Source: Strigops habroptila (taxonomy: Eukaryota; Chordata; Aves; Psittaciformes; Psittacidae). From it: DNA of 64,000 bases. The position numbers and the translations under genes are program-made. Position 1 is the first letter of the stretch. Each line of letters starts with the position of its first letter. Under the pieces are notes generated by a model. It did not search any database and was not told the origin of the DNA. It saw only the letters and a program-made list of their open reading frames with translations. The DNA lies in assembly GCF_004027225.2 (NCBI RefSeq), contig NC_044289.2, positions 1,674,001-1,738,000 of the forward strand. Direction: 5' to 3'. Shown in pieces: positions 13,101 to 28,100 of this stretch.

Positions 13101-16100
13101 CAGCAGGAATATATAAAGATGTGCAGATGTATTAGCTGGTGTTCTCTAGTGTTCTGTAGAGGGTACAACATGAGTGGGTGTCCACCTTCTTATTCTAGCT
13201 GCATGTCAGCTCTGTGCCTCCCAGAACTGCTCCTGCCTCTGGCATCAAAATGGCAGTTGGGTCAAGTGACTAGTTAAGCTTGGGCTGTTTAGGAATGATG
13301 TTTGGAAACAAGTTTGGAGTGCGAAGCACATTGTGTCCTGCCCAGGGTCCTACAGGGACACCGCGGAGCAGCTGAAGTTGTGCTTTCACTCACTCTTACA
13401 TGGTTTTAGAACCTTGTTTAAATAAATGTGACCTTTCTGGTTCCTTTGGAAGACAGGCCTGGGCTGCATCACTAGTGCTCTGTGTAAGAAACCTGCTGGA
13501 TTGATTTTAGCTGTCCACAGTGATTTAAGCTACTGCTACTATTGAGGAGCTGTTACTGGTGTGTTCTGAAGTTTGGACCTTAGCACTTCCCTCACTTTAA
13601 TGCATCTGTGGTTTTCAGGAGCATGTGTGTTTTCTGCACTCCTGTAATCTCCTGTAATGTATTTTATGACCTTTTGGGGATGATGTTTACAGGAGTGTTT
13701 TCTCAGCTCATTTGGCTATGTTTAATAGACCTGTTGTGTTGCCTTTGCAGTCTTAGTCCTTTCACGTTCAGTCTTTTACCCTTTTATTGTCACTTTTATT
13801 GATTCACCCTTAAGCAGAGAAATCCTTCTGTAGTGTTTCTAGTCATTGCTTATTTCTCTGATTGTCACAGCTTGTTCGGAACATCAGCACCTGCATGGCT
13901 GTTCGTGCTTGTGTTCTCTGGTAGAAACGTGGGTTTCAGGCACTTCCCCAAAACTCTCCTGGCTTTTTTACTGTTGATTTTTTTACTGAGCACTCCACTT
14001 GGTTCTCAGCCCTTTGACACTGTATTTTTCGTGTGCTTTGCCATTAGCAAACCACAGGGACACGAAACAAGCAGGAGCTATGGAAGGTGTCTTTAAGCCT
14101 TAATGATCTGTTGTCTTTTGGACTTTGGCTCAGCTGCCCTTGCCGGTTCTGTCTAACTTAATACGCTGTTATCACAGCTGCCTTGTGCTGTAGTCTGTAT
14201 CCTTCAGCAGCAAAGCTGTACTTGGAAGGTGTCCTGTTCCCCCTCAGCTGCCTTGGCAGCACAGCCCCATGTAGCTCTGTCGAGCTCTGTGATTGCTTCC
14301 TGCTGAGGAGAGCTGCCTTTGAAAGCATGTGCTGCAGAGCCTGGCAGTAGGTACCTGCATCCTTCTGCTGATGTCCTCTCGTCCATCTGCAGCTCTGTAC
14401 AGCGGGGCTTTGCAGGACAGGGATTCATCTGCACTTCACTTGTGTCTCTTAAGGGCGTATGATGATCATCTGAGACAATTTGCTGAACGTCTGGTACCTC
14501 ACGTGCTTGCCTTGAGCGTTTGCCTCCTCACGGCTGTGAATACTTGATGCTAGGCATTCCCAAGGCATTGGCCTCATTCATCACCATGTGGAGCTCTTTT
14601 AGAGGTCATTTTCACACCCCGTCAGTGTGTGAAGAATCTGCGATCCAGAAGGATACCTTCTGAGCACTTCTCCCACCTTGTGTTATAGCAAGTTCATTTC
14701 CTTGGAATAGCATACCCTTGAGGTATATTCTGCTTTGTTATTTTCCTTAAGAATCTTCTCTACTTTCATTCCACTTGAAGAGCCCTCCCCAGGCCTGTCT
14801 TCCTGAGCAGCCTGGCATTCTTGGGCAGGTTCGGTGTGGGATTTAATCAAGGAAGCTGTTAGTTAGCACAGTGTGTGCTGGTGTCAGTAAGGCAGCGTTC
14901 CCAACAGGCAGCATCCTCCTTGCTCCCATGAAAGCATTTGTAGAACACTGCTTTAGGAGCAGGAGCTGCTCTGGGCAGTGTTGCTGTAATGCTTTGTTTC
15001 AAACCAAAGGAGGAGGAAAAATTGGCTAAACTCAGGAGGCTCACTTGTACCTTTTGTCTTAATGCTTCTGTACAAGGCTTAGGAAAGTGGAGGTGGGATT
15101 GGGAATGGTTTATGATCTTTTTGTGGAAGGTGTTCCTGCCCATGGCAGGGGGTTGGAACTGGATGATCTTAGGGTCCTTTCCAACCCAAACCAGTCTGTG
15201 ATTCTTACTTTCTGGTGGCTTTGGGCTTAGAAACCACCCCATGGATCCCATGTGTCCTCCCAAAAGGCACGGTGTGCTTCAGCTCTGCTTAGACTATTAC
15301 CTTTCCAGTACTGCTTTAAATGCGTTCCTTATACAAGGACAGGGCAGAGGAACAGGATTTCTCATCAAGTAAATACAAGAGTGATAAATCTTCCACAGCC
15401 ACAAGCCTGTCCTGCAGAGTAGTAGCTGCTGTGAATGATCTCCTCATTGTTTCTTACCGGAGTAAAACCCCTCACTGTCAGAGAGGAGCAGCGTGTCCTG
15501 GCTGGAGGAGAGGAGAGTGGTTTCAGTTCATTTTGCTGGAAGCAGCTTCTGGGTGAAGAACTCAGGCCTGTGTTTGACAAAATATTTCCATTTCTAGCTC
15601 TAATGGATTTCAGAAACAATCAATAGCAATGTAAATATTTGGGATCTAGACTTGCAAATGTCACTTGGTATGATACCAGGTTCTTGTATCAGCACAGTTT
15701 ACTCAAGGCTTCTTCCCTGGCGGGGACTGCGATCTGCCGGGCTGGTTTTGTGCTGAGAGCTGGGATTTGTGAACTCTGCTGGGGCATGTTCCTGTGCTTC
15801 TCCTACAAAAAGGCAGCTCTAGTGCTGTGGTCAGGATGGTGCCTTTCTAACTCCAGCCAAGTGCTGCGGCCCAGGCGGTTGGTTTTGTGCAGGCACCAGT
15901 GAAACAGTTTGAGTGTCTTGTAGCAGAAGCTCTTTTTCCTGTTATCCTGGCAGGGATGAAGTGATCTGCATTGGTGCATCCCCATTCCTGGGACACATGC
16001 AAGACACACACAGCTTTTTCCAGCTGCTCTTGCACCCAGCATGGGGCTGCTCCATAGGGCTGGCACTAGAGGGAAGCTGAAACCCTCTTTTTGTTGTCGT

Positions 16101-19100
16101 GGCTGCTCAACAGAGCTGTGTGGTTAATTCAGAGGCTGAGTGCACGTTGGTTAATCACTAAGGTAGAACAGCCTTTCTCAATAAGGAATCCTGTGCCAGC
16201 AGCATGGAGCAGCAATGTTCTGGTGGTCATGAAAGGAGCGTGGAACCAGGGGCTTGGGCAGAGGGTGCCAAGGGTGATCCTGGGCGATTGTTCCCTCGGA
16301 GCACAGGAGTGGCGGTGCCTCGTGTGTGACACCAGTGCAGCACGTGCACAGCATCTTTAGAGAGGTGCTTTAAGGCAGGTTCACAGTTTGCCAGTGCTGC
16401 TCTGTTTTCCTTCAAGTCTGCTTTTCTTACCCAAGAACTGGAATGAATTTCACATGACAGCAGGTTTTAAGCTTTCTTGTCCAAGCAGGTTTGTTCTCAG
16501 TTAGGTCGTAAATGAACATCTGGTTCTTTATCTCTGCCTTAATGGCAGACTTGGCCCCATCTGAAAGCAGCTGCGTAACACACTACAACTGCTTGGCTTT
16601 GCTGAGCAGGCATCCCGGCCCTGCAGGGAGATCACAGCTGGCTCTCACCAGGCATGATCCCAGCTCTTTTACAACACTGAATTCCTCATTTCCTTAGGTT
16701 CTAAGCTTTTTCAGCTGAGGGATTCAGCAACAAAAGCAGCAGTGAGAGGTGAGGAGCATGGTGTCAGCAGATAACCTGTGACCCAGGTGTCCTGTGCATG
16801 GACATGGCTGTGCTCTTTTACAAGGAGGAAGGGGAAAAACAAAAGTCATGGTGGGAGTGCATTGAACATTTGTACCTGGTCTGTGCCTGGCAAAGCTGTG
16901 ACTGCTTGCTGATTCTCATACTCTTATACCCACGTAGCAATCAAATGAAGACCAGGAGCTTAAAACTGTATTGGTTCATCTCTCTCTCTTGAAGGTGGGA
17001 AGAAGAGCGCTACCCTGAAGGCATTAAATGGAAGTTCCTAGAGCACAAAGGTCCTGTATTTGCTCCACCATACGAACCTCTGCCTGAAAATGTCAAGTTT
17101 TATTATGATGGTGAGTTACTCTGTGTTTCCACTTGCTGGGAAGAGAAATAAACATTCTCAGGGTACTGTGGTGGTCTTCTGGGGACTGAGAGATGAGGAG
17201 GTGGTTTTGCTTTAGTGGTTACCTTAAAAGTTCCCCGACAGCTAAGTGAGGGAACAATGTCTGGAAGCAAAGGAACAGCCTGCTGGATTCTGCTAACCAA
17301 GCTGACATGGAGATGAACTTGTTCTTGCTCCATTATGGTGGTAAATCTCTCAGGTTACTCAATGCTATGAGTGTGTCTTACACCTGCGAGTAGCAGTGTC
17401 TAACCAGTAGAGTATGTAATTGTAGCTACTTCATCACTGGTCACTTCCTGGCTTGTTTAACCTTATTAATTGGAACTTCCATCATCTGTGATGAAATTCA
17501 TGATCATTTGGTGGCATGAGACAATCGAATTGGGATACAGATGAGTAGGATCTTGTAGGAAGGTGTGGGATGAGCCTGGCATCAAGGACACAGTCATGGT
17601 CCCACTCACTGAGCATGGTGTGTGGTAGAACTAGTTGATGTGGGTTTCTGATGCACTGGGTGGTTGTTAGAGGCTGGAGACGAGGTGTGATAACCCGTGT
17701 GCTTCCTTTTAGTGCTGTGACTGTGTTAAATGAAGGATCACATTAAGCCAGGATTGGATTCAGTGGGAGGCATTTGAATGGATGAAAACCTCATTTTTGG
17801 TGAAAGGGACATCGGGAACTCTTCCAGGAACAATGTGCTGCTTTCATGTGGCATGACACAGTGGTTTTCAGTGCTGAGAAGGAGGCGGCGTTCATTTTCA
17901 ACAACAATCTAGTGAAGCAAACATACTGCATCCTATTATGGGCTATGTCTAAGCAAGCAGCACAGTGGGCAGGGGTGTCTACCAGCTTCTTTCTTAGGGT
18001 TTGATAAGAATTTGATCAGAGGTTGGATTTCCCCCCCCCCATTGAAGAATGTATGATATCTGGGGAAGAGGAGATTGCACTGTAGCTATCCCTTGAGTGC
18101 AGGCAGCAAGAAGCTTCCCTCTATCTGGCTATGTATTTCACAAAGCCTCTAGGAAGTGCAGGGATTTCTGCAACCTCTGTGTCTGTCAGGGCACAAATTC
18201 ATCAATTGGCTCGACAATTATGGGATGGAATGGGGGGGAGGCTGCCTTCCTTGAGAAACTGGGTTTACCCTGCAGCTGCCGAGAGCTGCTCTCTGCTGCC
18301 AAGGCATTGTCTGATGTCAGGATTTAGCCAGGATTTAGCCCAGGGTGATTTGTGGAGCCCAGGTCACGCTGTGGCTGCCCAGCCAGCTGCCAGCTCTCAC
18401 TGGAGGGATCTGTCCCTTGCCTAGTGAATGCACTGTGGTGAGATCCCTGTTTCCATGCACCCTCAGTGGGTTTGCTGATGACACGGAGCTGTGTGGTGGG
18501 GTTGACACATGGGATGGAAGGGATGGGGTCCAGAGGGACCTGGACTGGCTGGAGAGGTGGGACTGTGTGAGCCTCATGGAGCTCAACAAGGCCAAGTGCA
18601 AGGTCCTGTCCCTGGGCTGGGGCAATCCCAGCACAAACACAGGCGGGGGGAGACTGGATGGAGCAGCCTGAGGAGAAGGACTTGGGGGTGTTGGGTGAGG
18701 AGAAGCTCCCCATGACCTGGCTTCAGTGTGCGCTTGAGCCCAGAACCCCGCCGTGTGCTGGGCTGCACCCCCAGAGCGTGAGCAGCAGGTCAGGGAGGGG
18801 ATCCTGCCCCTCTGCTGTGCTCTGGGGAGACCCCCCCTGCAGTCCTGATCCAGCTCTGGGGCAACAGCACAAGAGGGACGTGGAGCTGCTGGAGCGAGGC
18901 CAGAGGAGGCCCCGGAGCTGCTGCGAGGGCTGGAGCAGCTCTGCTCTGGAGCCAGGCTGAGAGAGCTGGGCTGGGGCAGCCTGGAGAAGAGAAGGCTCCT
19001 GAAGGGGACACCTTAGAGCAGCTCCAGTGCCTAAAGGGGCTCCAGGAAACGTGGAGAGGGGCTTTGGACAAGGGCCTGTAGGGACAGGCCAAGGGGAATG

Positions 19101-22100
19101 GCTTTAATCTGCCAGAGGGGAGATTGAGATGAGCTCTGAGGCAGAAGCTCTTCCCTGTGAGGGTGCTGAGGCGCTGGCACAGACTTTTCCCAGAGAAGCT
19201 GTGGCTGCCCCATCCCTGGCAGTGTTCAAGGCCAGGTTGGACACAGGGGCTTGGAGCAACCTGCTCTAGTGGAAGGTGTCCCTGCCCGTGGCAGGGGTTG
19301 GAACTGGATGAGCTTTAAGGTCCCTCTGGCACAAACCAGGCTGGGATTCTGGGATTCTAATACAATGACTGCTGGAGCTGCTGCTGGTGCAAGAGCAGAC
19401 TCAGTGAAGAAGCAGCCGGAGCTGTCTTTTAGGGTTTGATATCTGTTTGAGTGATGGTGGGTTAACAAGCACTGCTCATACCCTGGAGGTGGCTGAGCTG
19501 CCTGTTTATCTGTAGCTGGGGCAAGGTGAGATTGTAGATGGTGGTGCTGCATTTCAGGCATGGCCCATGGGGTGTCTCTCCTGCTCCTGATGGCCCTGCT
19601 TGCTCTCTGCTTTTCAGTTGTTAAGGCAGGTAACTGATACTCATGACTCTGGAATAAAACTCTTTTTTTACATGCCCAGTCACCAAGAGCCTTTTCAATC
19701 CTTTGTAGAAAGGAGGAAACTGAGTCCAGTGCAATAAATTCTAAAGTGATTAGAGAAAGGGGACAGAGCCTTCAGCTATTTGGGTACAATACCAGCCATT
19801 TTAGCCCCATAACATGTTACTGACTCCATGGCCTCTCTGGAGCTGGGCTCACGGCCTGGAAAAGCGTTTCCCTTCCCCCATTTCCTGTTACAAGCAAACA
19901 AATGCTGTATTTTAAGTTGCAGCTTAAAAATTGGCATAGTTACTGTTGCTTTAATGTGGAATATTCTCAGATCGTTGGAAGGACCCTCCTGTTTTATGAG
20001 GCCTTGCAGATCTTAAGGCATTCTAGCTGACTCCCATGCTTTCATCTGGGAGATGATGCAACTTTCCAAACACGTAGTAAAGCAGAAGTGGGGTATTTTT
20101 TCCCCGGAGCACAGAGCCAGCAGTGCGGTTCCTGTATTCCCCTTTGTGCAGCGCAGTGGGCGTTACAAAGTCCCAGGTGCTGCCTGCCTGCACACCGGTA
20201 CTTCAGACACCTTGCAGCTAGCTGGAGATGTGAGCTGCATGCAGAGTCCTCCGCAGGGATCACTGGCACTTCCCGTGTCGGCAGGAATGTGGTCTGGACC
20301 GAAATGATGCTCCATAGGGATCCACAGCTTCCATGTCACAGCAGTCTACTTCCTCGTGTTCCCAAGGCTTCCCCTGCAGCAGTTCCACTTTGCAGTGCAC
20401 TCCTGCAGAGGAGCTGAAACGTGGCCTCTCCATTCACTGACAGCTCCCCCTGTCTTCAGAGCGACAAAGGCTGCTGAGCCTGGTCTGGAGGCACAGGAGG
20501 GCATTCCCGCAGCAGATCGAACCATCAGCAGCACCCGGATGCGTTGCCCTGCAGTGAAGGAGGGTTAGATATTTTGCATCACTTCCCAGCCTATTTGTGG
20601 CATATCCATAGGAAGGGCTCTTCCTGGCTAGAAATAGCTGAAGGCTGGAAGGGGTGTTCCAGAGCAGAGCCCCTCTGTGGGTAAAGAGGAACAGAGAGAC
20701 TGTACTTCCTATAGGTCTGAGCGCTGGAATGTGAAATGTGACAGAGCCTGTGTGTGCCTCTTTCACTTCAAACAGCAGTGTCTCCCCTGGAGATCCACAC
20801 CACTGGGGTGTCCCACGTGGGCTTTCCTGCAGGAGGCCTTTTCCCCTTCCTGCCCTGTCTCACAGCAGAGTGCTGTTGCTTTTTTGTGATGTTTAGATTC
20901 CAGAGGAAGCCTTTCTCCAAATGTTTATGATGAAAGTCAAGCGATTGTGCTCCTCTGTTTCCTTTGGCCATCCCATTTGCTCTATTATGCAACACTTTTA
21001 AGCAAAACTTCCCTGTGGTAAAAATACAGAGTCCTTTAAGGCAGTTATTGTGACCTCTTTGTGGCTTCAATTCCTGGTTTCTATTTGCTTTAAAAATGGA
21101 AATCTTTTCTTTCTTTGTAGGTAAAGTCATGAAGCTGAGTACCAAAGCAGAAGAAGTTGCCACATTCTTTGCAAAAATGCTTGATCATGAGTACACTACA
21201 AAGGAAATCTTCAGGAAAAACTTCTTCAAAGACTGGAGGAAGGTATGCACATAGTCCTGGGGCAGTGGCTCTGCATGGCCAGCGTCCCCTCGGCACCGGG
21301 CAGGGAAAAGGGACGAGTGTTCCATGCACGAGAAGGTTTACTGGAGGCAGCTAAAAGCTGTCTCAGATCATAACTGTGAGTTTTCAGTTCATCTCTAGTT
21401 TCACCACAAGGACCATGTCATAAATACTTTCCAAACCAACCAAGTCAGACTTCTCCCAACCCAATTTGCTTGTTCTATATAGCATGGTAGGGTGTAACTG
21501 ATGTGTCACGTACCTGGTTGAAGAGCCAGCTTTATATTCGAAGGAAACCCCATCCAAAGACTTAAACCCCAGAACTTCACCTCAGTCATCCGCCGTGAGG
21601 TCAAACCTCGAGATCAGTTGGTGCAGTTTTCCTGGGTGGATCACTGGATTTGTCTCCCTGTGCCTCAATGGTCCCAGCCACTATTCGGTGTGAGCACTTT
21701 GGGAGGGAGTGCAGCATTGCCCAGCGCTTGCAGAGATCAGAGTGCTGCAGGAGCAGCACTCCACATGCTTGGGTTCCTGTGCTTCTCTCTTTGACCTCAG
21801 CTGGAGGGAGCATGTGCAGGAATTTGGGGGTTTATTGGGAGAACCTGTCTTTAGGGTAAGTTCTACCATACATAAAACCTTACTGTGTATGAAAACTGAA
21901 CGTGCTGCTTTCTTTCTGCAAGGAAATGACCCCTGAAGAGAAGAGCACTATCACCAGCCTCAGCAAGTGTGACTTCACCCACATGAGCCAGTATTTCAAA
22001 GCTCAGACGGAAGCTAGGAAACAGATGTCCAAGGAGGAGAAACAGGTATCAGAGGGAATTCTAGGAGACATCTTGCTTCTTAGCTGGCTTGTAAACATCT

Positions 22101-25100
22101 TTGTGTAATCGTTCCTCTGCCTGCCTTGCTGTCTGTAAGTCAGTGTTCACCAGCTTTCATATGAACTGCCGTAGTTGTTATTGTGCAGCTCAGGTAGGGC
22201 AAAGCACAGTGTTCACAGCTGAATCTTCATCCTAACTTAAAATGATACTGATAGGGCTAAGGCTCCTCATCAAGAGAATGAGTGGTGCTGCCTCCATGGG
22301 AGCCTTGGTCCCTGGCCAGCAGTGAGCAGTGGGCACTCGGTTACGGATAGATTTTCATTTTAGAAGCATCTTGAGTCTGGAGGATGGAATTGGGGATGGT
22401 GGAGGGGATGCAGCAATGATATTAGTGATTAAAATGAGAGAACAAATCTTAATTATCAGGTAATGCAGTTTTCTGAGTAAGAATAAACTTTATTTCCCAG
22501 TCACAGTGTCTCGTGGGGAGAGAATGAAATGACTGAGATTTCCTGCAATGGAAGTTGGAAACTTGCCCCAAGTTCTCTTTTGCAACGCTGTAATCATTGT
22601 CCTTTGAGCAAGGGGTTTGGTAGCTTGGAATTACAGCCTTTGGGGTCAGAGGGGTCCCACCAAAATAGAGAGCCCATGTCTTACTGCTGCTTGCATTTGA
22701 TAAACAGGGGGTGAGCCCTTCTCAGTTGCTGTCTGTGGTAGTTGCTGTGAGAAAGCAGCAGTGGCTTTCTGTCTCTGGTTCTTAGCCTGGCGCCCCGGTG
22801 GTGTGTGTGGGTCAGATGTTTTATCTGAGCTGCAATGTTTCTGTTTCTCTGTGTATAGTCAGAGTTCAAGCACAGAGCTATGCACTGAAATCTCAGCACA
22901 TTTTTACTTGGGAGCCTGTGTTCTGCTTGCGAGCCCAGTTGCTGACAGAGGCTGGAGACGCGGCAGACTGGAGACATTCCTCTGCCTGCCTTCCGATGCC
23001 GAGTTCAGACACTCAAGTCTGAGGTTTTGCACATAAACAACAAGATGTAAAGTCCAGTGGGTGTCAAATGCTGAATAGAGCCTATAAAGCAGCAGTACGG
23101 TGCTGGGGCTGCCCTTGTAGCTGGGATATGTGGATAGAGGTACATGCCTCTACTGGGGCAGAATTGTAGCTGTCTGCGCCAGCCCTGATCTGTTTCTCTC
23201 AAATACAAGTTTTAAGAGAGTTTTTCCATATTCTTTCCCGTTTCCCAGTTTGCTTGTGCTGCTTGCATTTTATGAATGCTTTTCTGGACAGTCTGCTGCT
23301 CTGGGTGTTGATACAGCACTTAGCATGATGGGGATCTGCTTTTGAGTTGGGTCTTCAGCATTAGTGTTGGCATGTAGAGATGCATGTGGTGCTGGATACA
23401 CCAGGTCATCTTTGCTTTTGGCTTCTTTCAGAAAATCAAAGAGGAGAATGAGCGGCTACTGAAGGAATATGGTTACTGTGTGATGGACAACCACAAGGAG
23501 AGGATTGCCAACTTTAAGATTGAACCCCCAGGTCTCTTCCGAGGTCGTGGGAACCATCCCAAAATGGGCATGTTGAAGAGACGCATCATGCCAGAAGACA
23601 TCATCATTAACTGCAGCAAGTGAGCACTGGATGCTTCTCGCCTTGGCTTTGCTTTCTAGATAGGCTAGCTGCTGGTTTAACCCCCTGCACGGGTTGATAT
23701 TCAAGCATGTACAGCACACATGCTGCTTATCTGAACTCTTACATGGATAAAAACCTGAGTCACACAAGCAAAGACTGAACAAGGCTATCAGGGGTTTCAC
23801 GTAGAACTTTGTCAACATACTTTCTTCCTCACACCTACAGCTTGATCTGCTTACCCAGCCTTTCCTGCTGGTATTTCCAGAAAGGAATTTTCTCCTAGGT
23901 AGGCTGCCATACTTCGTCTTCCTCGATGCTGAAGCCTGAGGTTTGCTGGGCTTCTCTTCAGTCTTGTCCTGATAAGTGTCCACACTCTTGCAGTGTGCTC
24001 AGATCAAAGCTGGTCCTTGCACTGTGTGCTCCTCCCTGTTACACACATCAGGCACACATCGGTGGCAGTCACATTGCTGAGATTTGACTCTTCACTTTGA
24101 TTCACTTGATTTCCTGCTTGTGGAATAAGTAGTGAAGTTGCCTCAGGCTTCTTCCCCTGTGCTTTCTTTGTGTGATGGTATTAGTTGCTTTCTCCATTGT
24201 GATGCTGTTGAAGTCTCTTTAAATAGTTGTTATTTGCTGTTTTGCAGGGATTCCAAGATCCCTCCCCCTCCACCAGGACACAAATGGAAGGAGGTCCGGC
24301 ATGACAACAAGGTTACCTGGCTGGTGTCATGGACCGAGAACATCCAAGGCTCTATCAAGTACATCATGTTGAACCCTAGCTCAAGAATTAAGGTAAGGAT
24401 CTACTTAAATTCAATGTTACTGGTCGTGTCTCCAAGAAGCAAGTGTAGCTGTTGGCTGGGAGAGGGGTCGGAGGTAAAGCTGGCTCGTTTCATCCTCCTC
24501 TGGTTGCAAAACATAGAAAGTTTGTGTGCTTCTGATCCCCCTTGAAAAGAAAGAAAACAGTTCCTGCACAGGAGAGCAGAGGGAATCTGGAGAACGGCTG
24601 CTGAAAAGCAGCATTGCATCATTCCTAGTAGGAATCTTTGCCCTGTGTAAACCTATAAGGAAGCGATTTACCCAAGAACAGACTTGCTCTGGTGGGTATT
24701 TCACCTCCGTCTGGCCCTGCCTGCCCCGGCCTGATCAGCTGGTGAAGTTCTAACCACGGGCTGCTCACTGGTCAGTTGTAAAATGAAAGATGTGGCCAGG
24801 CCGCTGGCTGAGGAGGCTGTAAGGACTGAAGGAAACCAAACCCTGCTGTGGGAGCAGGTAACCAGTCAATGGATCAATTCCTTAGAAGCAATGAAAACCT
24901 GTTGGAAGATGATGAGCCTTCAGCATCAGGGTAGGATTGAAATTTCTCTCATTAAGTGTTTTTAGAAGAGAATTTCTCCTGGATTGGAAACAAGGGGTTT
25001 CTCTGGCAAGTATAGGGAAAAATCTCTGTTCCCTGTGAATTCATGACCTCTTTTTGCCATGGCTCAAATATATAATAATGATGATGAACTGTTGAAGTTG

Positions 25101-28100
25101 CTTTTACATTTTATGGATGTTAATTACATAGCTGAAAGAACATAAGTGTCATCCGAATAAAGCAGAGGAAACCATTTATATGCTGAGAAGCAGGAAAGAC
25201 ATAATATCTTTTGTGTCTTTGTAGCGGCTTCCATGGAAGCGTTTAATATCATGGAAATCAGAATTCCCCACAGCTGCGTGGCAGCAGAGCCCGAAGCCGA
25301 GCTGTTCAGCAGCAGAGTCTCAGTGCTTTGTCCTGTCGGACCGTTTGCCACACGCAGGCTTGCAGAGCCTTCAGCTGCGGGTCACACCTGGGCCTTTGCC
25401 CGCTGACTAACCCTGCCCGTGTCCCAATGTCCTCTGCAGGGTGAGAAGGACTGGCAGAAGTATGAGACAGCTCGGAGGTTGAAGAAGTGTGTAGATAAAA
25501 TCCGAAACCAGTATCGAGAAGACTGGAAATCCAAAGAGATGAAAGTGCGGCAGCGGGCCGTGGCGCTCTACTTCATCGACAAAGTGAGCACCCTCCTCTT
25601 ACCTTTGCAGCCTGCTGGAATGCTGCCTGGCGGTTCCTAAGGCACAGTTGAGCCAGTTACTGGGGTATCCTGCGACTTCCTGGTGGGCAGGCTCCCGTCT
25701 CCTTTTCCTTCCCCTTACCTGGGAGCCAGAGCACTGAACTATTGTACTGAGCGCGGCTATTTCAGGCAGCATTGTTTTAGTTCAGGCAAAATTCACAGCC
25801 TGGTTCCAGAGCTGCCCGGTTGGATTACTGGGAAGTTTGTGTGGACCTTTTGTCTCCAGCTGTTTCAGTTTTCCGGCTGGGAATTTCTGCTGCTTTGTCA
25901 CCTCTTCAGTTTGAGGTCACTGCTGTGAGGTTTCATAATAATGCAGTTGTCTTGATGCTTTTAAAGCTGCTTTAAGCCAGTTCCTAGAGAGCTGTTGCCC
26001 TGGTGCTGTCGTGACCAACTGGGTTAACTGGTTTTGTTCTAAATTGGTGTAAACCAGGGAATTAGATTTGAATAATTGTGATTTCATAGGAACACTGAAG
26101 GTTTTTCCGAAAAAAAAAATAAATGAGGAATTGGTTTGTCCAGTGCTGTTAAACATTGTTAGTGCAGCCAGATGTAGCCTTTAGGTGATGTATGGAACCC
26201 CAAGTGCCCTGTATGCTCGTTAAAGTGTATTTATTCAGTGTGCAGTGCAGAGGTAGGATCATAGAAGATGAACAACTGAACTGTGTGATTTTGTATCGGA
26301 TTCAGTTCACATGGAAGTCACTTTGGATTTTAACACACCAAATGTTTTGAAATGGATTTCCACTAGAACTGTCTCACAGTGTGAGTTGTCTCGTGAGCAG
26401 AAGTTGGTAAAAGATCTTGCTTTAAACTTCTCTTAAAATAAAAATGAGGTATAGAATCCCAGAATCCCAGAGTGGTTTGTGCCAGAGGGACCTTAAAGCT
26501 CATCCAGTTCCAACCCCCTGCCACGGGCAGGGACACCTTCCACTAGAGCAGGTTGCTCCAAGCCCCTGTGTCCAACCTGGCCTTGAACACTGCCAGGGAT
26601 GGGGCAGCCACAGCTTCTCTGGGAAAAGTCTGTGCCAGCGCCTCAGCACCCTCACAGGGAAGAGCTTCTGCCTTAGATCTAACCTGAATCTCCCCTGTGT
26701 AAGTTAAAACCCATTGCCCCTTGTTCTCTTTGGTAGATTGGTAGATATGTGGCCTTGGGATTATTTAAAACAGATTTAAAGAGAATTGAGGTGGTTTCTA
26801 TTAGAATTTTTACAAGTGTCAATTTAATCCACTCAAATGCATTTTCTCCCTTTCCCTTCCCCTGTGGACACTGCTGATCCTAGGGCAGGGTCTGAAAGCT
26901 TCCAGCGCCTATACGTTGCAGGAATGGTTTGAAATGCTTATGACTTTTCTTGCCTTGATATAAATGTAGCTTGCCCTGAGAGCTGGTAATGAAAAAGAAG
27001 AAGGAGAGACAGCTGACACCGTGGGCTGCTGCTCCCTGAGAGTAGAACACATCAAGCTGCATCCTGAACTGGATGGCCAGGAATACGTGGTTGAGTTTGA
27101 CTTCCTCGGAAAAGACTCCATCCGATACTACAACAAAGTCCCCGTTGAGAAGAGGGTAAGGCACCCCCACAGCATACACACAGCCTGAATGGTGCAGTAA
27201 TGTGGTCAGCACAGTTTTGATGGCAGTAGCAGGATGCTTCATCACTGGTCGGATTCCTAGCCAGAAAAGAAGTCAGTTAATGTCCTTCCCTTTCTATTGG
27301 CAGTGCCATGGAAGATGGACCTGCACACACCCCGAGGTGGTGTGACATAACCCAGCAGATAAGATACTTAAAATCTTACTGCTCTTCCCTGTGGTCTCAG
27401 TGTCAAGAGTTGGCATAACATAACTCTTAACAGCTCTGTTAGATGGGTTTCTTGGGTCTCATTCTGATCAGCTCAGTTGGGTTTGTCCCCTGTAGATGGG
27501 AGAGCTCCAGGCCCATATGACAAGTAACAGCATAAGAGGTTCTGAAGCAGGGTGCTGGGTGGCACTGTTGGAGCAGCAGTTTGACTTGGGCTTTCATGGT
27601 GCTGGCTCCTCTGTCACAGTTCTGCTCATGTTGGAGCTGAGCCCTCACTGAGGTCTTGATCTCAGGTGCTCCACGGCACGCAGAGCAGATGCACTGATAC
27701 TTCTCGCCTATGAACCTGGGTATCTGCCAACCAGGACGTCGTTCTTAGGCAGTGTTGGTTCCTTTATTTCTTTGTCATTCACCAGTTTCACATCTGCTGT
27801 GATCTTGACCTCCTCCCAGAGTAAATCCCCATCCAGCAGTGTGAACCTGGAGGGCACCATCCAAAAAGACTTTGGGTGTAGGAGCTTTGCAGCTGGCCCA
27901 CAGCTCTGCAGAGAGCACAGTGTGTTAGATACCGCAGGTATGACCCTGAGGTAGTTGTAAGGACAGTTGGCAGTAAAGGTTGGCTTCTGGGAAGCAGAAC
28001 AACTGGAAAAGCCCAAACTGTGGCTGCCATAGAGTGGAATTTGTACTTCCTTGTTTAAAGAAGAAAACATTTTTCCTGTTTAAATTTATTAGTGTTGGTA

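Noticed and set aside
23620..23622. Apparent premature stop (TGA) right after the INCSK segment of TOP1
   Set aside because: It lies in the intron: the donor is GTGAGC at 23620 and the next exon restores the frame exactly.
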